A stretch of DNA of 64,000 nt from Amycolatopsis sp. FDAARGOS 1241 (lineage in GTDB: Bacteria; Actinomycetota; Actinomycetes; Mycobacteriales; Pseudonocardiaceae): positions 8,026,001 to 8,090,000 of the forward strand of contig NZ_CP069526.1 of assembly GCF_016889705.1 (NCBI RefSeq), read 5' to 3'. Shown here one piece after another: positions 1 to 8,061 of the stretch. The position numbers and the translations under genes were made by a program. The notes beneath the pieces are model-generated. The model searched no databases. It worked only from the letters and a program-made list of their open reading frames with translations, and was not told the origin of the DNA. Numbering within the stretch: the first letter of the stretch is position 1; every line of letters starts with the position of its first letter.

Positions 1-1003
1 AGAACGTGCCCGGGGCGACGAGGATGCCGCGGTCGGCGAGCCAGGCCACGGTGTCCAACGCGGGTTCGCCGCGCGAGGACCACAGGTACAGGCCCGCTTC
101 GGAGTGGGAGATCTCGAAACCGTTGTCCTGCAACGCCTTCCGCAGCACGAGCCGGCGGCGGGCGTAGCGCTCGCGCTGCGCGGCCGCGGCTTCGTCGTCG
201 GTGAGGGCGGCGACCATGGCCTCCTGCACCGGCCGCGGGACGATCATGCCCGCGTGCTTGCGGATCTCCAGCAGCCGCTTGACCAGCTTCGGGTCGCCGG
301 TGATGAACCCGGCGCGGTAGCTGGCGAGGTTCGCCGACTTCGAGAGCGAGTGCAGGGCCAGCAGCCCGTCGAGCCGTCCACGGTGGACGGACGGGTGCAG
401 CACCGACACGGGCTCGGCGTCCCACGCGAGGGAGAGGTAGCACTCGTCGGAGGCGACGATGACGTCGCGCTCACGCGCCCACTCGACGACCTTGCGCAGG
501 TGCTCGACGGGCAGCACCTTGCCGGTCGGGTTCGACGGCGAGTTGAGCCAGATCATCGCCGGGCGCTGCGGGCCGAGCTGCGTGAGCCCGTCGGCGCGCA
601 CGACGTCGGCACCCGCCAGGAGCGCGCCCACCTCGTACGTCGGGTACGCGAGCTCGGGGATCACCACCAGGTCACCCGGACCGAAGCCGAGCATCCGCGG
701 CAGCCAGGCCACGGCCTCTTTCGACCCGATGGTCGGCAGCACGGCGTCGGTCTCGAGGCCCGTGACGCCGTACCGCCGGCCGAGCGACTCGACCGCGGCG
801 GCCCGCAGCGCGGGCGTGCCGTGGGTGGCCGGGTACCCCGGGATGTCCGAAACCGAGGCCAGCGCTTCGCGGATTCCGGCCGGAACCGGGTCCACGGGCG
901 TGCCGACGGAGAGGTCGACGATCCCGCCGGGATGCGCCTGCGCGCGGGCTTTGACTTCGGCGAGCGAATCCCAGGGGAAGTCGGGCAGTGCGCGAGTCGT
1001 CAT
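1..1003 (-). CDS. dapC: Succinyldiaminopimelate transaminase, 3' end outside the window
   Basis: PLP-dependent class I/II aminotransferase of the lysine/diaminopimelate pathway, converting N-succinyl-2-amino-6-ketopimelate to N-succinyl-LL-diaminopimelate. The visible 334 codons show PGYPATHGTPALR, the substrate loop WLNSPSNPTGKV, SDECYLSL, and HSLSKSANLASYRAG, whose lysine should carry PLP. The ATG at 1003-1001 overlaps the ferredoxin stop in an ATGA, so the two genes are translationally coupled; fdxA-dapC pairing is common in actinobacteria. The stop codon lies left of position 1. Confidence 0.9.
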   Translation of the reverse strand, partial: MTTRALPDFPWDSLAEVKARAQAHPGGIVDLSVGTPVDPVPAGIREALASVSDIPGYPATHGTPALRAAAVESLGRRYGVTGLETDAVLPTIGSKEAVAWLPRMLGFGPGDLVVIPELAYPTYEVGALLAGADVVRADGLTQLGPQRPAMIWLNSPSNPTGKVLPVEHLRKVVEWARERDVIVASDECYLSLAWDAEPVSVLHPSVHRGRLDGLLALHSLSKSANLASYRAGFITGDPKLVKRLLEIRKHAGMIVPRPVQEAMVAALTDDEAAAAQRERYARRRLVLRKALQDNGFEISHSEAGLYLWSSRGEPALDTVAWLADRGILVAPGTF

Positions 1004-1320
1004 TCGCCCTGCGGGGGCAGCGCCTTGATGAAGGCGGGGTCGTGATCGGTCTTGCCCACCTTGGAGGCACCGCCCGGCGAGCCGAGCGTGTCGAAAAAGT
1101 CGACGTTCGCCTTGGTGTAGTCGGACCAGTTGTCGGGGACGTCGTCCTCGTAGTAGATGGCCTCGACCGGGCAGACCGGTTCGCAGGCGCCGCAGTCGAC
1201 GCACTCGTCGGGGTGGATGTACAGCATCCGCTCGCCCTCGTAGATGCAGTCCACGGGGCACTCGTCGATACACGCCTTGTCGAGCACGTCGACGCAGGGC
1301 TCGGCGATCACGTAGGTCAC
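1000..1320 (-). CDS. fdxA: 7Fe ferredoxin
   Basis: A 106-residue low-potential electron carrier. Cysteines fall at about residues 9, 17, 21, 25, 40, 43, 46 and 50, the usual spacing for one [3Fe-4S] and one [4Fe-4S] cluster, followed by the acidic C-terminal extension typical of actinobacterial FdxA. The start is GTG at 1320, with GGAG about 7 nt upstream. It ends in a 4-nt overlap with dapC and is the first gene of that pair. Its redox partner is not shown by the sequence; cytochrome P450 or oxidoreductase systems are usual. Confidence 0.95.
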   Translation of the reverse strand: MTYVIAEPCVDVLDKACIDECPVDCIYEGERMLYIHPDECVDCGACEPVCPVEAIYYEDDVPDNWSDYTKANVDFFDTLGSPGGASKVGKTDHDPAFIKALPPQGE

Positions 1321-1406
1321 TGCGCACTCCTGCTTTTCTCTAGAGCCAGTCCCTCTGGGACATTACGCGCTTGCCGCACCGCAGGTCCTGCTTAGGCAAC
1401 CCTTAG

Positions 1407-1423
1407 CCATACCCCCGGTATGG
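1407..1423. promoter_or_regulatory. Perfect palindrome upstream of fdxA
   Basis: CCATACC-ccc-GGTATGG, a perfect 7-bp inverted repeat, lies about 90 bp upstream of the fdxA start and just downstream of the small gene ending at 1439. It could be an operator (its C-rich core resembles sites of CsoR-type metal sensors) or a short hairpin terminator. No U-tract follows. Function is inferred only from symmetry and position. Confidence 0.35.
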
Positions 1424-1438
1424 CCCTGAATGCCCCGC

Positions 1439-1624
1439 TCAGCGGTCCCGTCGCCGGGGCTGCGGAGCATTGCGCGCGTCGCCGGTGATCGTGAAGCCGG
1501 GACCGGCGGGCTTCGCGGTGCCGTCCTCGCTCTTCTTCGTTTCCTTGATCGTCCTGGCGAAACCGTCCGCGATCTCGTTGACCAGGTCGTCGTTGTGCCG
1601 GTCGTCCTTGCGCGCGTAGCTCAT
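1439..1624 (-). CDS. Small hydrophilic protein of unknown function
   Basis: A 61-residue protein starting MSYARKDDRHND. The ATG at 1624 follows a strong AGGGAG site 6 nt away, which is why this internal start is preferred over longer readings that lack a ribosome site. It is charged, has no cysteines, membrane segment or recognisable domain, and ends in a basic tail. It is divergent from the GNAT gene at 1684. I do not recognise the family. Confidence 0.6.
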   Translation of the reverse strand: MSYARKDDRHNDDLVNEIADGFARTIKETKKSEDGTAKPAGPGFTITGDARNAPQPRRRDR

Positions 1625-1671
1625 CGGTTCTCCCTGCGAAAATGGGGCCGCGGCCGCGGTGCCGCCTCCGA

Positions 1672-1677
1672 CACAAT
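1672..1677 (+). promoter_or_regulatory. -10-like box of leaderless GNAT gene
   Basis: CACAAT ends 6 nt before the GTG at 1684, and no Shine-Dalgarno sequence is present. This is the spacing expected if transcription starts at the start codon. Confidence 0.45.
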
Positions 1678-1683
1678 CTAACC

Positions 1684-2436
1684 GTGAACGACTCGGAAAT
1701 GCTCGAACTCGTGTGTGCGCGGGCCTGGCCACCGGTGGTCGACGAACCCCTCGGCGAGTGGCGGCTGCGCTGGGCCGACGGCTTCACCGGGCGCGCGAAC
1801 AGCGCACTCGCCGTGGGCGACCCCGGCCGTGGCGTGCCCGCCGCGTTGGCGGCCGTCTGTGACTTCGCCCACGATCGGAGGATCCCGCCGGTCGTCCAGG
1901 TGATCCAGGACAGCGACCTCGAACGCGCGGTTGCCGCCGCGGGCTGGGCCGAGTGGACCGAACACCCCGCGGGGTACCAGGTGTCGGTGCTCGTCGGGCC
2001 GTTGCCAGACGGGCCCGCGGGTGCGGCCGAGGTGCTCGACGAACCGACGTCCGGCTGGTGGGAACTGACGGCCGAGCACCCCGAGCCGGGCGCGGCCGAG
2101 CGCCACGTGCTGGCCACGGGGAAGATCGGCTACGGCGTGGTGGACGTCGCTGCGGGCGCCACCGCCGGAGCGGTGCGGGGCGCCGTCGTGGACGAGTGGC
2201 TGCACGTCTCGCGGCTGGCCGTGCGGCCGGAGTTCCGCCGCCGCGGGCTCGCGTCGGCGCTGATGAACGCGCTGGCCTCCTGGGGCCGCGAACACGGCGC
2301 GGACAAGTGGGTGCTGCAGGTGGCCGTCGGCAACGAGGGCGCGTTGCAGCTCTATTCCGCGCTCGGCTGTACGGAGCACCACAGGTACCGCTACTGGGGT
2401 CCGGGACCCGGCGCGTGCGAGGATGCGCAGTCGTGA
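1684..2436 (+). CDS. GNAT family N-acetyltransferase
   Basis: A 250-residue protein with a C-terminal GNAT fold at about residues 150-245: the acetyl-CoA loop region VRPEFRRRGLASALMNAL, then VAVGNEGALQLYSALGC. The N-terminal 140 residues are less typical and may form a degenerate second GNAT lobe. The GTG at 1684 is chosen because a -10-like box ends 6 nt upstream and the residues before it are out of character. The stop overlaps the fbiA start (GTGA), placing it in the F420 operon. The substrate is unknown. Confidence 0.8.
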   Translation: MNDSEMLELVCARAWPPVVDEPLGEWRLRWADGFTGRANSALAVGDPGRGVPAALAAVCDFAHDRRIPPVVQVIQDSDLERAVAAAGWAEWTEHPAGYQVSVLVGPLPDGPAGAAEVLDEPTSGWWELTAEHPEPGAAERHVLATGKIGYGVVDVAAGATAGAVRGAVVDEWLHVSRLAVRPEFRRRGLASALMNALASWGREHGADKWVLQVAVGNEGALQLYSALGCTEHHRYRYWGPGPGACEDAQS

Positions 2437-3431
2437 AGATCGTCGTTCTGGTCGGTGGAGTGGGCGGGGCGCGCTTCCTGCTCGGGGTGAAGACCGCGCT
2501 GGGCCTGCCCGCGACGGGCGAGCCGGACGAGCCGTCGCCACACGAGGTCACCGCGCTGGTGAACACCGGTGACGACGTGTGGATGCACGGCCTGCGCATC
2601 TGCCCCGACCTCGACACCTGCATGTACACCCTCGGCGGCGGCATCGACACCGAACGCGGCTGGGGCCACGAGGGCGAGACGTGGGTGGTCAAGGAGGAGC
2701 TCGCCGCGTACGGCGCAGAGCCGACGTGGTTCGGGCTGGGAGACAAGGACATCGCGACGCACCTGATCCGCTCGCGGATGCTGCGCGCGGGCTACCCGCT
2801 CTCGGCCGTCACCGAGGCGCTGTGCGACCGCTGGCGCCCCGGCGTGCGGCTGCTGCCGATGACCGACGACCGCGTGGAGACCCACGTCGTCATCGACGAC
2901 CCGGACCAGCCGGAGCAGCGGAAGGCGATCCACTTCCAGGAGTGGTGGGTGCGCTACCAGGCCGGCCCGCCGGCGCACTCGATCGTCGCGGTCGGCAACG
3001 ACGAGGCGAAACCGGGCCCGGGCGTGCTCGAGGCCCTGGCCGAGGCCGACGTGGTGCTGTTCGCGCCGTCGAACCCGGTGGTGAGCGTGGGGACGACGCT
3101 GGGGGTGCCGGGCGTGCGCGAAGCACTGCGGAAGTCGCCGGCCAAGGTCGTCGGGGTGTCGCCGATCATCGGCGGCAAGGCGCTGCGCGGCATGGCCGAC
3201 GCGTGCCTCACCGCGATCGGTGTGGAGACCTCCGCCGAAGCCGTCGGCCGGCACTACGGCGCGCGGTCCGAGGGCGGGGTGCTCGACGGCTGGCTCGTCG
3301 CCGAGGAGGACCACGACGTGACGGTGCCGGGCGTGTCCGTGCGCGCGGTGCCGCTGCTGATGTCCGATGTGGACGCGACCGCCGCGATGGTGCGGGCGGC
3401 CCTGGATGTTGCGGGAGTACCCGGTGTCTGA
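2433..3431 (+). CDS. fbiA: 2-phospho-L-lactate transferase (F420 biosynthesis)
   Basis: FbiA/CofD joins a phospho-lactyl or phosphoenolpyruvyl moiety to the deazaflavin Fo, giving (dehydro-)F420-0. The 332-residue protein opens with the nucleotide loop GGVGGAR (residues 8-14), then [20 protein letters not shown], and [11 protein letters not shown] near the C-terminus, all family hallmarks. Length matches mycobacterial FbiA. It overlaps the GNAT stop by 4 nt and fbiB starts 8 nt before its end, so the genes form a tight operon. Confidence 0.95.
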   Translation: MKIVVLVGGVGGARFLLGVKTALGLPATGEPDEPSPHEVTALVNTGDDVWMHGLRICPDLDTCMYTLGGGIDTERGWGHEGETWVVKEELAAYGAEPTWFGLGDKDIATHLIRSRMLRAGYPLSAVTEALCDRWRPGVRLLPMTDDRVETHVVIDDPDQPEQRKAIHFQEWWVRYQAGPPAHSIVAVGNDEAKPGPGVLEALAEADVVLFAPSNPVVSVGTTLGVPGVREALRKSPAKVVGVSPIIGGKALRGMADACLTAIGVETSAEAVGRHYGARSEGGVLDGWLVAEEDHDVTVPGVSVRAVPLLMSDVDATAAMVRAALDVAGVPGV

Positions 3432-4770
3432 GTTCAAGGACCACGCTTCGGCGAAGGTCGAGATCCTGCCCGTGACCGGGCTGCCGGAGTTCCGGCCAGG
3501 CGACGACCTGACGGGTGCGCTGGTGGCCGCGGCGCCGTGGCTGCGCTCCGGCGACGTCGTGGTGGTGACCAGCAAGGTCGTGTCGAAGACCGAGGGCAGG
3601 CTCGTGCGCGTGCCGAGCGAACCGGAGGCCCGCGACGCCGCGCGGCGTGAGCTGATCGAGCAGGAGACCGTGCGGGTCGTCGCGCGGGTCGCGCGCACGG
3701 TGATCACGGAGAACCCGCTGGGGATCGTGCAGGCGGCGTCGGGCATCGACGCGTCGAACGTGCAGGGCGACGAGGTCGCGCTGCTGCCCGCGGATCCGGA
3801 CGCGTCGGCGCGGGCGCTGCGCGGCGGGCTGCGCGAACGCCTCGGTGTCGAGGTCGCCGTGGTCATCACCGACACCATGGGCCGCGCGTGGCGGATCGGC
3901 CAGATCGACGCGGCGATCGGCTCGTCGGGCGTGCGCGTGCTGCACGGCTACGCCGGCCAGGTGGACTCGCAGGGCAACGAACTCGCCGTCACCGAGATCG
4001 CGGTGGCCGACGAACTGGCCGCCGCCGCGGACCTCGTGAAGGGCAAGCTCGGCGGGCTGCCGGTCGCGGTCGTGCGCGGGCTGGACATCGCCGACGACGG
4101 CTCGACCGCGCGTGACCTGGTGCGGCCCGTCGACGAAGACCTGTTCCGCCTGGGCACCGCCGAAGCCCTGGCGCAGGGCCGGCGCGAGGCGGTGCCGAAC
4201 CGGCGCTCCGTGCGGGCGTTCTCCGACGAGCCGGTGGATCCTTCGGCACTGCGGCGCGCCGTCGCATCGGCGCTGACCGCGCCCGCGCCGCACCACACGC
4301 ACCCCGTGCGGTTCGTCTGGTTGCGCGACCACGGCCTGCGCACGAAGCTGCTCGACGCCATGCGCGAGTCGTGGCGCGCGGACCTCTCGGGCGACGAGTT
4401 CACGCCGTCGCAGATCGAGAAACGCTTGTCGCGCGGGGACATCCTGTACCGCGCGCCGGAGGTCGTGATCCCGTTCCTCGTGCCCGAGGGCGCCCACACC
4501 TACCGCGACGAGCGGCGGAACGCTTGTGAGCACACGATGTTCACCGTCGCCGCCGGTGCGGCGGTGCAGGGTCTGCTGGTGTCCCTGGCGGCCGAGGAGC
4601 TGGGCTCGTGCTGGATCGGGTCCACGATCTTCGCGGCGGACCTCGTGCGCTCGACGCTGGGGCTGGACTCGCGCTGGGAGCCGCTCGGCGCCGTCGCGAT
4701 CGGGCACCCGTTGGAAACGCCGCCGATCCGTGAGCCGGGCTCGCCAGGGGAAGGACTCGTGGAGCTGTGA
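3424..4770 (+). CDS. fbiB: Coenzyme F420:L-glutamate ligase, bifunctional FbiB
   Basis: Adds the gamma-linked glutamate tail to F420-0; the actinobacterial enzyme also carries a nitroreductase-like FMN domain that reduces dehydro-F420-0. The 448 residues match the family length. About residues 1-245 are the CofE-type ligase ([27 protein letters not shown]), and about 250-448 the nitroreductase fold ([23 protein letters not shown]). Start GTG at 3424 follows GGGAG at 7 nt. Its stop overlaps the NUDIX start (GTGA). Confidence 0.95.
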   Translation: MSEFKDHASAKVEILPVTGLPEFRPGDDLTGALVAAAPWLRSGDVVVVTSKVVSKTEGRLVRVPSEPEARDAARRELIEQETVRVVARVARTVITENPLGIVQAASGIDASNVQGDEVALLPADPDASARALRGGLRERLGVEVAVVITDTMGRAWRIGQIDAAIGSSGVRVLHGYAGQVDSQGNELAVTEIAVADELAAAADLVKGKLGGLPVAVVRGLDIADDGSTARDLVRPVDEDLFRLGTAEALAQGRREAVPNRRSVRAFSDEPVDPSALRRAVASALTAPAPHHTHPVRFVWLRDHGLRTKLLDAMRESWRADLSGDEFTPSQIEKRLSRGDILYRAPEVVIPFLVPEGAHTYRDERRNACEHTMFTVAAGAAVQGLLVSLAAEELGSCWIGSTIFAADLVRSTLGLDSRWEPLGAVAIGHPLETPPIREPGSPGEGLVEL

Positions 4771-5303
4771 CCTTGCACGCGGACGCCGTCGCGACGCTCA
4801 CTTCGTGGACGCCCTCGGCGCCTTCACAAGAGTCCCTGCGCCAGGCGTACCTCGGTTTCTTGGCCGCACGGGACGATTCGGTTCAGCGCTCATGCGCGGC
4901 CGGGCACCTCACGGCGTCGGCGGTGGTCCTCGACTCGACGGGCACGCAGGTCCTGCTGACGCTCCACCCGCGCGTCGGCCGCTGGCTGCAGCTGGGCGGG
5001 CACTGCGAACCGTCCGACCCGTCGCTCGCGGCCGCGGCCCTGCGGGAGGCGACGGAGGAGTCGGGCATTCCGGACCTGACGATCGGTTCCGCGCCCGTCC
5101 ACCTGGACGTCCACCCGATCACGTGCTCGCTGGGCGTCCCGACCCGACACTTCGACGTGCGCTACGCGGTCACCGCACCGGCCGGCGCCACCCCCGTGCG
5201 CAGCTCGGAGTCCGACGACCTCCGCTGGTGGCCGATCGACGCGCTGCCCGCCGGGTCCGAGGATCTGACGGAACTGATCACAGCAGCCACTTCGTCCCGT
5301 TAG
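4767..5303 (+). CDS. NUDIX hydrolase
   Basis: A 178-residue pyrophosphohydrolase-type protein. The Nudix box is at about residues 72-97: GGHCEP followed by REATEESGI. It is a slight variant of the consensus in the spacing between the first glycine block and REATEESG, as in many actinobacterial homologues. It is coupled to fbiB by a GTGA overlap. A housekeeping role on nucleotides or F420-related diphosphates is possible but not shown. Confidence 0.85.
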   Translation: MTLHADAVATLTSWTPSAPSQESLRQAYLGFLAARDDSVQRSCAAGHLTASAVVLDSTGTQVLLTLHPRVGRWLQLGGHCEPSDPSLAAAALREATEESGIPDLTIGSAPVHLDVHPITCSLGVPTRHFDVRYAVTAPAGATPVRSSESDDLRWWPIDALPAGSEDLTELITAATSSR

Positions 5304-5306
5304 GGT
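5301..5306 (+). promoter_or_regulatory. -10-like box made from the NUDIX stop codon
   Basis: TAGGGT begins with the TAG stop of the NUDIX gene and ends 7 nt before the GTG of the next small gene at 5314. Spacing fits a leaderless start. The stop codon and the promoter core appear to share bases. Confidence 0.4.
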
Positions 5307-5313
5307 GGCGGGC

Positions 5314-5454
5314 GTGTTCCACGAACGCCCGCACCTGCACCTCGGCGACGGCGGCTTCGTGAGCGGCTGGGTCGTCGCCGTCGGATTCGCGCTCGCGTTC
5401 GTGCTGGTCGTCGTGGGTGTCGTGGTGAGCCTGCGCCGGAAGCGCCGCAAGTGA
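5314..5454 (+). CDS. Small single-pass membrane protein
   Basis: A 46-residue peptide: about 15 polar residues (FHERPHLHLGDGG), one hydrophobic helix of about 23 residues (VSGWVVAVGFALAFVLVVVGVVV), then a strongly basic end LRRKRRK, which predicts an N-out, C-in topology. Start GTG at 5314 has a -10-like box 7 nt upstream. It precedes a YtrA-like GntR regulator by 16 bp, so the two are probably co-transcribed. No known family is assigned. Confidence 0.6.
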   Translation: MFHERPHLHLGDGGFVSGWVVAVGFALAFVLVVVGVVVSLRRKRRK

Positions 5455-5470
5455 TCTCTGGAGGTTCCCG

Positions 5471-5824
5471 GTGACCGTCAGCTACGACAGCGCCTCCCCC
5501 GTGCCCCCGTACGAACAAGTCCGGTCGTCCATCGCGGCGCAGATCAACGACGGGACGCTCGCGGTCGGGGCGAAGCTCCCGACGGTCCGCGCCCTCGCCG
5601 CCGAGCTGGGCGTCGCGCCGAACACCGTCGCGCGCGCCTACCGCGAACTCGAGGAGGCCGGGCTGCTCGAAACCCGCGGCCGGGCAGGCAGTTTCGTGGG
5701 CGCTTCGGGCGACGAGTCCCGCTCACGGGCTCGCCTCGCCGCCGCGGACTACGCCACCGTGACGCGGCAGCTGGGATTGCCGGCGGAGGAAGCGCTGGCC
5801 ATCGTCGAGGCCGCTCTCCGCTGA
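5471..5824 (+). CDS. Short GntR-family regulator (YtrA type)
   Basis: A 117-residue repressor made of the GntR winged helix-turn-helix (about residues 12-75, with LPTVRALAAELGVAPNTVARAYREL) and a short C-terminal helical tail, typical of the YtrA subfamily, which usually controls ABC transporters or adjacent membrane proteins. GGAGG lies 7 nt before the GTG. The neighbour upstream is a small membrane protein; no transporter is adjacent. Confidence 0.9.
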   Translation: MTVSYDSASPVPPYEQVRSSIAAQINDGTLAVGAKLPTVRALAAELGVAPNTVARAYRELEEAGLLETRGRAGSFVGASGDESRSRARLAAADYATVTRQLGLPAEEALAIVEAALR

Positions 5825-5886
5825 CGTCGCGCGCACTCCCCTCCGTCCCCCTACGATGACCTTCAGCCCGGGGAGGGAGCTTTCCT

Positions 5887-6426
5887 GTGTACGCCATTCG
5901 ACCTTGGCACGTGCTCGTCCTGCTGCTCCTGGCGGGCGTCACCGTGGCGGTCGTGGTGGCCGTGCAGGCGTCGAACAAGCGGAAGCAACCGCCGGTTCCG
6001 CCGCCGTGGCAAGGGATGCAGCCGCCGGGATATCCGCCGGGGTATCCACAGCAGCCCGGGTATCCGCGGGGGTATCCACAGCAGGGTTTTCCGCCCGGTC
6101 AGCAACCGCCGCCGGGATATCCGCAGCAGCTTGGGCAGCCGCCACAGGATTTCCGCCGGGGCCAGCCGTACGGTACGTACCCCGGGCAACCGCCGATGGC
6201 GCCAGGTCAGAACCCGGCGCCGCAGTACGGGCAGTACTCGCCACCGCAGCACTACGGGCAATATGCGCCACCGCAACCGCCGGCGCAGCCGGGCCGGCCG
6301 CAGCCGATGCAGCCGGGTCAGGATCCGCCGCAGTCGAACCAGCCGCTCGGCGGCGAGCCGGAGCACCTCCCGGCGCCGGGCGTGTCGGGTCCGCTTGGCT
6401 CCGAGAACGGGCAGGAGGCGCCATAA
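5887..6426 (+). CDS. Membrane-anchored Pro/Gln/Tyr-rich protein, copy 1
   Basis: A 179-residue protein: a hydrophobic N-terminal helix (about residues 8-26, VLVLLLLAGVTVAVVVAVQ), a basic stop (NKRK), then a low-complexity tail of PPGYPPGYPQQ-like and QYGQY-like repeats rich in Pro, Gln, Gly and Tyr. Such tails are disordered and face the cytoplasm or the wall depending on topology. It is the first of three tandem related genes, each with one helix and a P/Q tail. The GTG start at 5887 follows GGAGGGAG. Function unknown. Confidence 0.7.
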   Translation: MYAIRPWHVLVLLLLAGVTVAVVVAVQASNKRKQPPVPPPWQGMQPPGYPPGYPQQPGYPRGYPQQGFPPGQQPPPGYPQQLGQPPQDFRRGQPYGTYPGQPPMAPGQNPAPQYGQYSPPQHYGQYAPPQPPAQPGRPQPMQPGQDPPQSNQPLGGEPEHLPAPGVSGPLGSENGQEAP

Positions 6427-6427
6427 C

Positions 6428-6826
6428 GTGTTGCACCTCTTGATCAGGGTGCTGGTGGTCGCTGCAGTCGTGGCTGGGGTAGTGGCTTTGGTCAAGTACG
6501 TCGATCGGAAGCCGAACCAACCACAGCCGCCGTACTACCCGGATCCGCAGCAGTTCCAGCCGCAGGTGTTCCCGACCCAGTAACCGGCACAGGAGCAACC
6601 TGGGCAATCCGGGCAGTATCCGGCTCCGCCGTTCTCGATGGCGCCGGGCCAGTACCCAGGGCAGCAACCGATGCCACCGGGCGAGTACCCGCCGCCGCAG
6701 TACGGGCAGTAGTCGCTATCGCAACAGCCGACGCGAACGGGCCAGCAGCCGATGCAGCCGGGTCAGGATCCGCCGCGGCCGCCGGCGGGGGCTGACCGCG
6801 GCGAACGCCGAAAGGAACCTTCATGA
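6428..6826 (+). pseudogene. Membrane-anchored Pro/Gln-rich protein, copy 2, broken by two stops
   Basis: The frame opens with a hydrophobic helix and a basic stop (DRKPNQPQ), then a P/Q-rich tail. TAA at 6581-6583 and TAG at 6710-6712 interrupt it, yet the same frame keeps coding P/Q-rich sequence to a TGA at 6824 that overlaps the next ATG as ATGA. The second stop aligns with a Tyr codon in copy 1 (QYGQY there, QYGQ-stop here), and both copies share QPMQPGQDPP. The first 51 codons could still yield a short membrane peptide. Confidence 0.7.
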
Positions 6827-7161
6827 GCATTACCAACCTGATCATCCCGATCGTGCTGGTCGTCGTGCTGGTGGTGATCCTCGTGCTGAAGTTCGCCGTG
6901 GGGCGGAAGCCGAACGAGCCGAAGCAGCAATTCCCGGCGCAGCAACAGTACCCGGCGCAGCAGCAGTACCCGCCGATGCAGCAGCCCGGACCGTACCCGC
7001 AGCAGCGGGCGGCGCAGGGGTGGCAGCCGAATCCGTCGCAGCAACAGCCGATCCCCGGCCAGTACCCACAGCAGCAGCCGGCGCCGCAGGTGCAGTACCC
7101 GCAGCAGCCAAGCCAGGAACCGCAGCAGCCGGCCGCGCAGGACCAGCAGCCGCCGCGGTAA
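6823..7161 (+). CDS. Membrane-anchored Pro/Gln-rich protein, copy 3
   Basis: A 112-residue protein with one N-terminal helix (about residues 4-24, IIPIVLVVVLVVILVLKFAV) followed by GRKPNEPKQQ and a tail of repeated QQQYPAQ and YPQQ units. It resembles the two genes upstream in plan and composition. AGGAACC precedes the ATG, and the start overlaps the end of the broken copy 2, suggesting former translational coupling. The role is unknown; a scaffold or wall-associated anchor is conceivable. Confidence 0.7.
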   Translation: MSITNLIIPIVLVVVLVVILVLKFAVGRKPNEPKQQFPAQQQYPAQQQYPPMQQPGPYPQQRAAQGWQPNPSQQQPIPGQYPQQQPAPQVQYPQQPSQEPQQPAAQDQQPPR

Positions 7162-7164
7162 GAC

Positions 7165-8061
7165 CTACATCGCGCGGTAGTCGCGGAGTTCGATGCGGGG
7201 CCCGAACCTCGGCGCCCGCGCGCCGCACGCCTCCAGGTAGCGCACGGCGCGTTGGCGTTGCGGGGCGTAGGGCGCGAGCAGCTCCGCCATCTCCTCGTCG
7301 TCGATGCGGCGGCCCAGCAGCGTGTGGCCGACCATGTTCGGGATGTTGTAGTCGCCGAAGCTGACCGCGTCCGGGTCGCCCCAGGCGCGCTGGGCGATTT
7401 CCGCCGCGGTCCAGACGCCGATGCCCGGGACCTTGCGCAGCAGGGCTCGGCCGGAAGAGCCCCGCAGGGCCACGGCTTCCTCGAGGCGGGGCGCGACGCG
7501 GGCGGCGTTGATCAGCGCCGTCCGCCGTTTCAGGTCGACGCCGATGCGGTGCCAGTTCCAGTCCACAATGGAGCGAATCGCCACCGGCGACGGGGGCACG
7601 CGCAGAAAGGCCGGCCCCGGACCCGGTGCCCGCGTGCCGAACCACCGGCACAGCTCCGCCCACGAGCGGATCGCCTCCTTGCCGGACACCTTCTGCTCCA
7701 GCACGGCCAGCACGAGCGAGTCCCACACGCGCCGCGTCGAGCCGAGGCGCAGGCCGGGGGTTGCTCGGCGCGCCGTGGCGACCGCGGAATGGTGGGCGAC
7801 AAAACCGGAGTCGTCGTCTTCGGCGCCCAGCAGCGAGGGCACGCCGTCGAGCAGGAAATCGGCGCCGGCGCCCCACGCCTCCGCTTCGACCACACCGTCG
7901 GGACGGCGCAGCAGAGCCAGGGTCCCGGCTCCGGAAGGGGTGTTGGCGGCCAGCCACCACACGCCGCGCTCGCCGCGGAAGTTCAGCGAGCCGCGGCCAC
8001 GGCTGAGCGGACTGAGCACGGCGGCCAAGTCCAGCGCGAAGGACGGGCGCCACTCGATCAT
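7165..8061 (-). CDS. DNA-3-methyladenine glycosylase II-type base-excision enzyme
   Basis: A 298-residue HhH-GPD glycosylase removing alkylated bases. The hallmark stretch is at about residues 213-245: the helix-hairpin-helix VPGIGVWTAAEIAQ, then WGDPDAVSFGDYNIP, where the Asp of SFGD should be catalytic. LEQKVSGKEAIRSW is also typical. The start overlaps the manB stop (ATGA), so it is co-translated with the GDP-mannose enzyme. The C-terminal end is 3 bp from the convergent P/Q gene. Confidence 0.85.
   Translation of the reverse strand: MIEWRPSFALDLAAVLSPLSRGRGSLNFRGERGVWWLAANTPSGAGTLALLRRPDGVVEAEAWGAGADFLLDGVPSLLGAEDDDSGFVAHHSAVATARRATPGLRLGSTRRVWDSLVLAVLEQKVSGKEAIRSWAELCRWFGTRAPGPGPAFLRVPPSPVAIRSIVDWNWHRIGVDLKRRTALINAARVAPRLEEAVALRGSSGRALLRKVPGIGVWTAAEIAQRAWGDPDAVSFGDYNIPNMVGHTLLGRRIDDEEMAELLAPYAPQRQRAVRYLEACGARAPRFGPRIELRDYRAM

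Noticed and set aside
104..1045. Long plus-strand ORF opposite dapC
   Set aside because: It is antisense to a clear aminotransferase, has no domain, and shows the Arg/His/Gly-rich look of a GC shadow frame.
2391..3878. 495-codon minus-strand ORF across fbiA/fbiB
   Set aside because: It covers two well-conserved genes on the other strand and has no recognisable motif.
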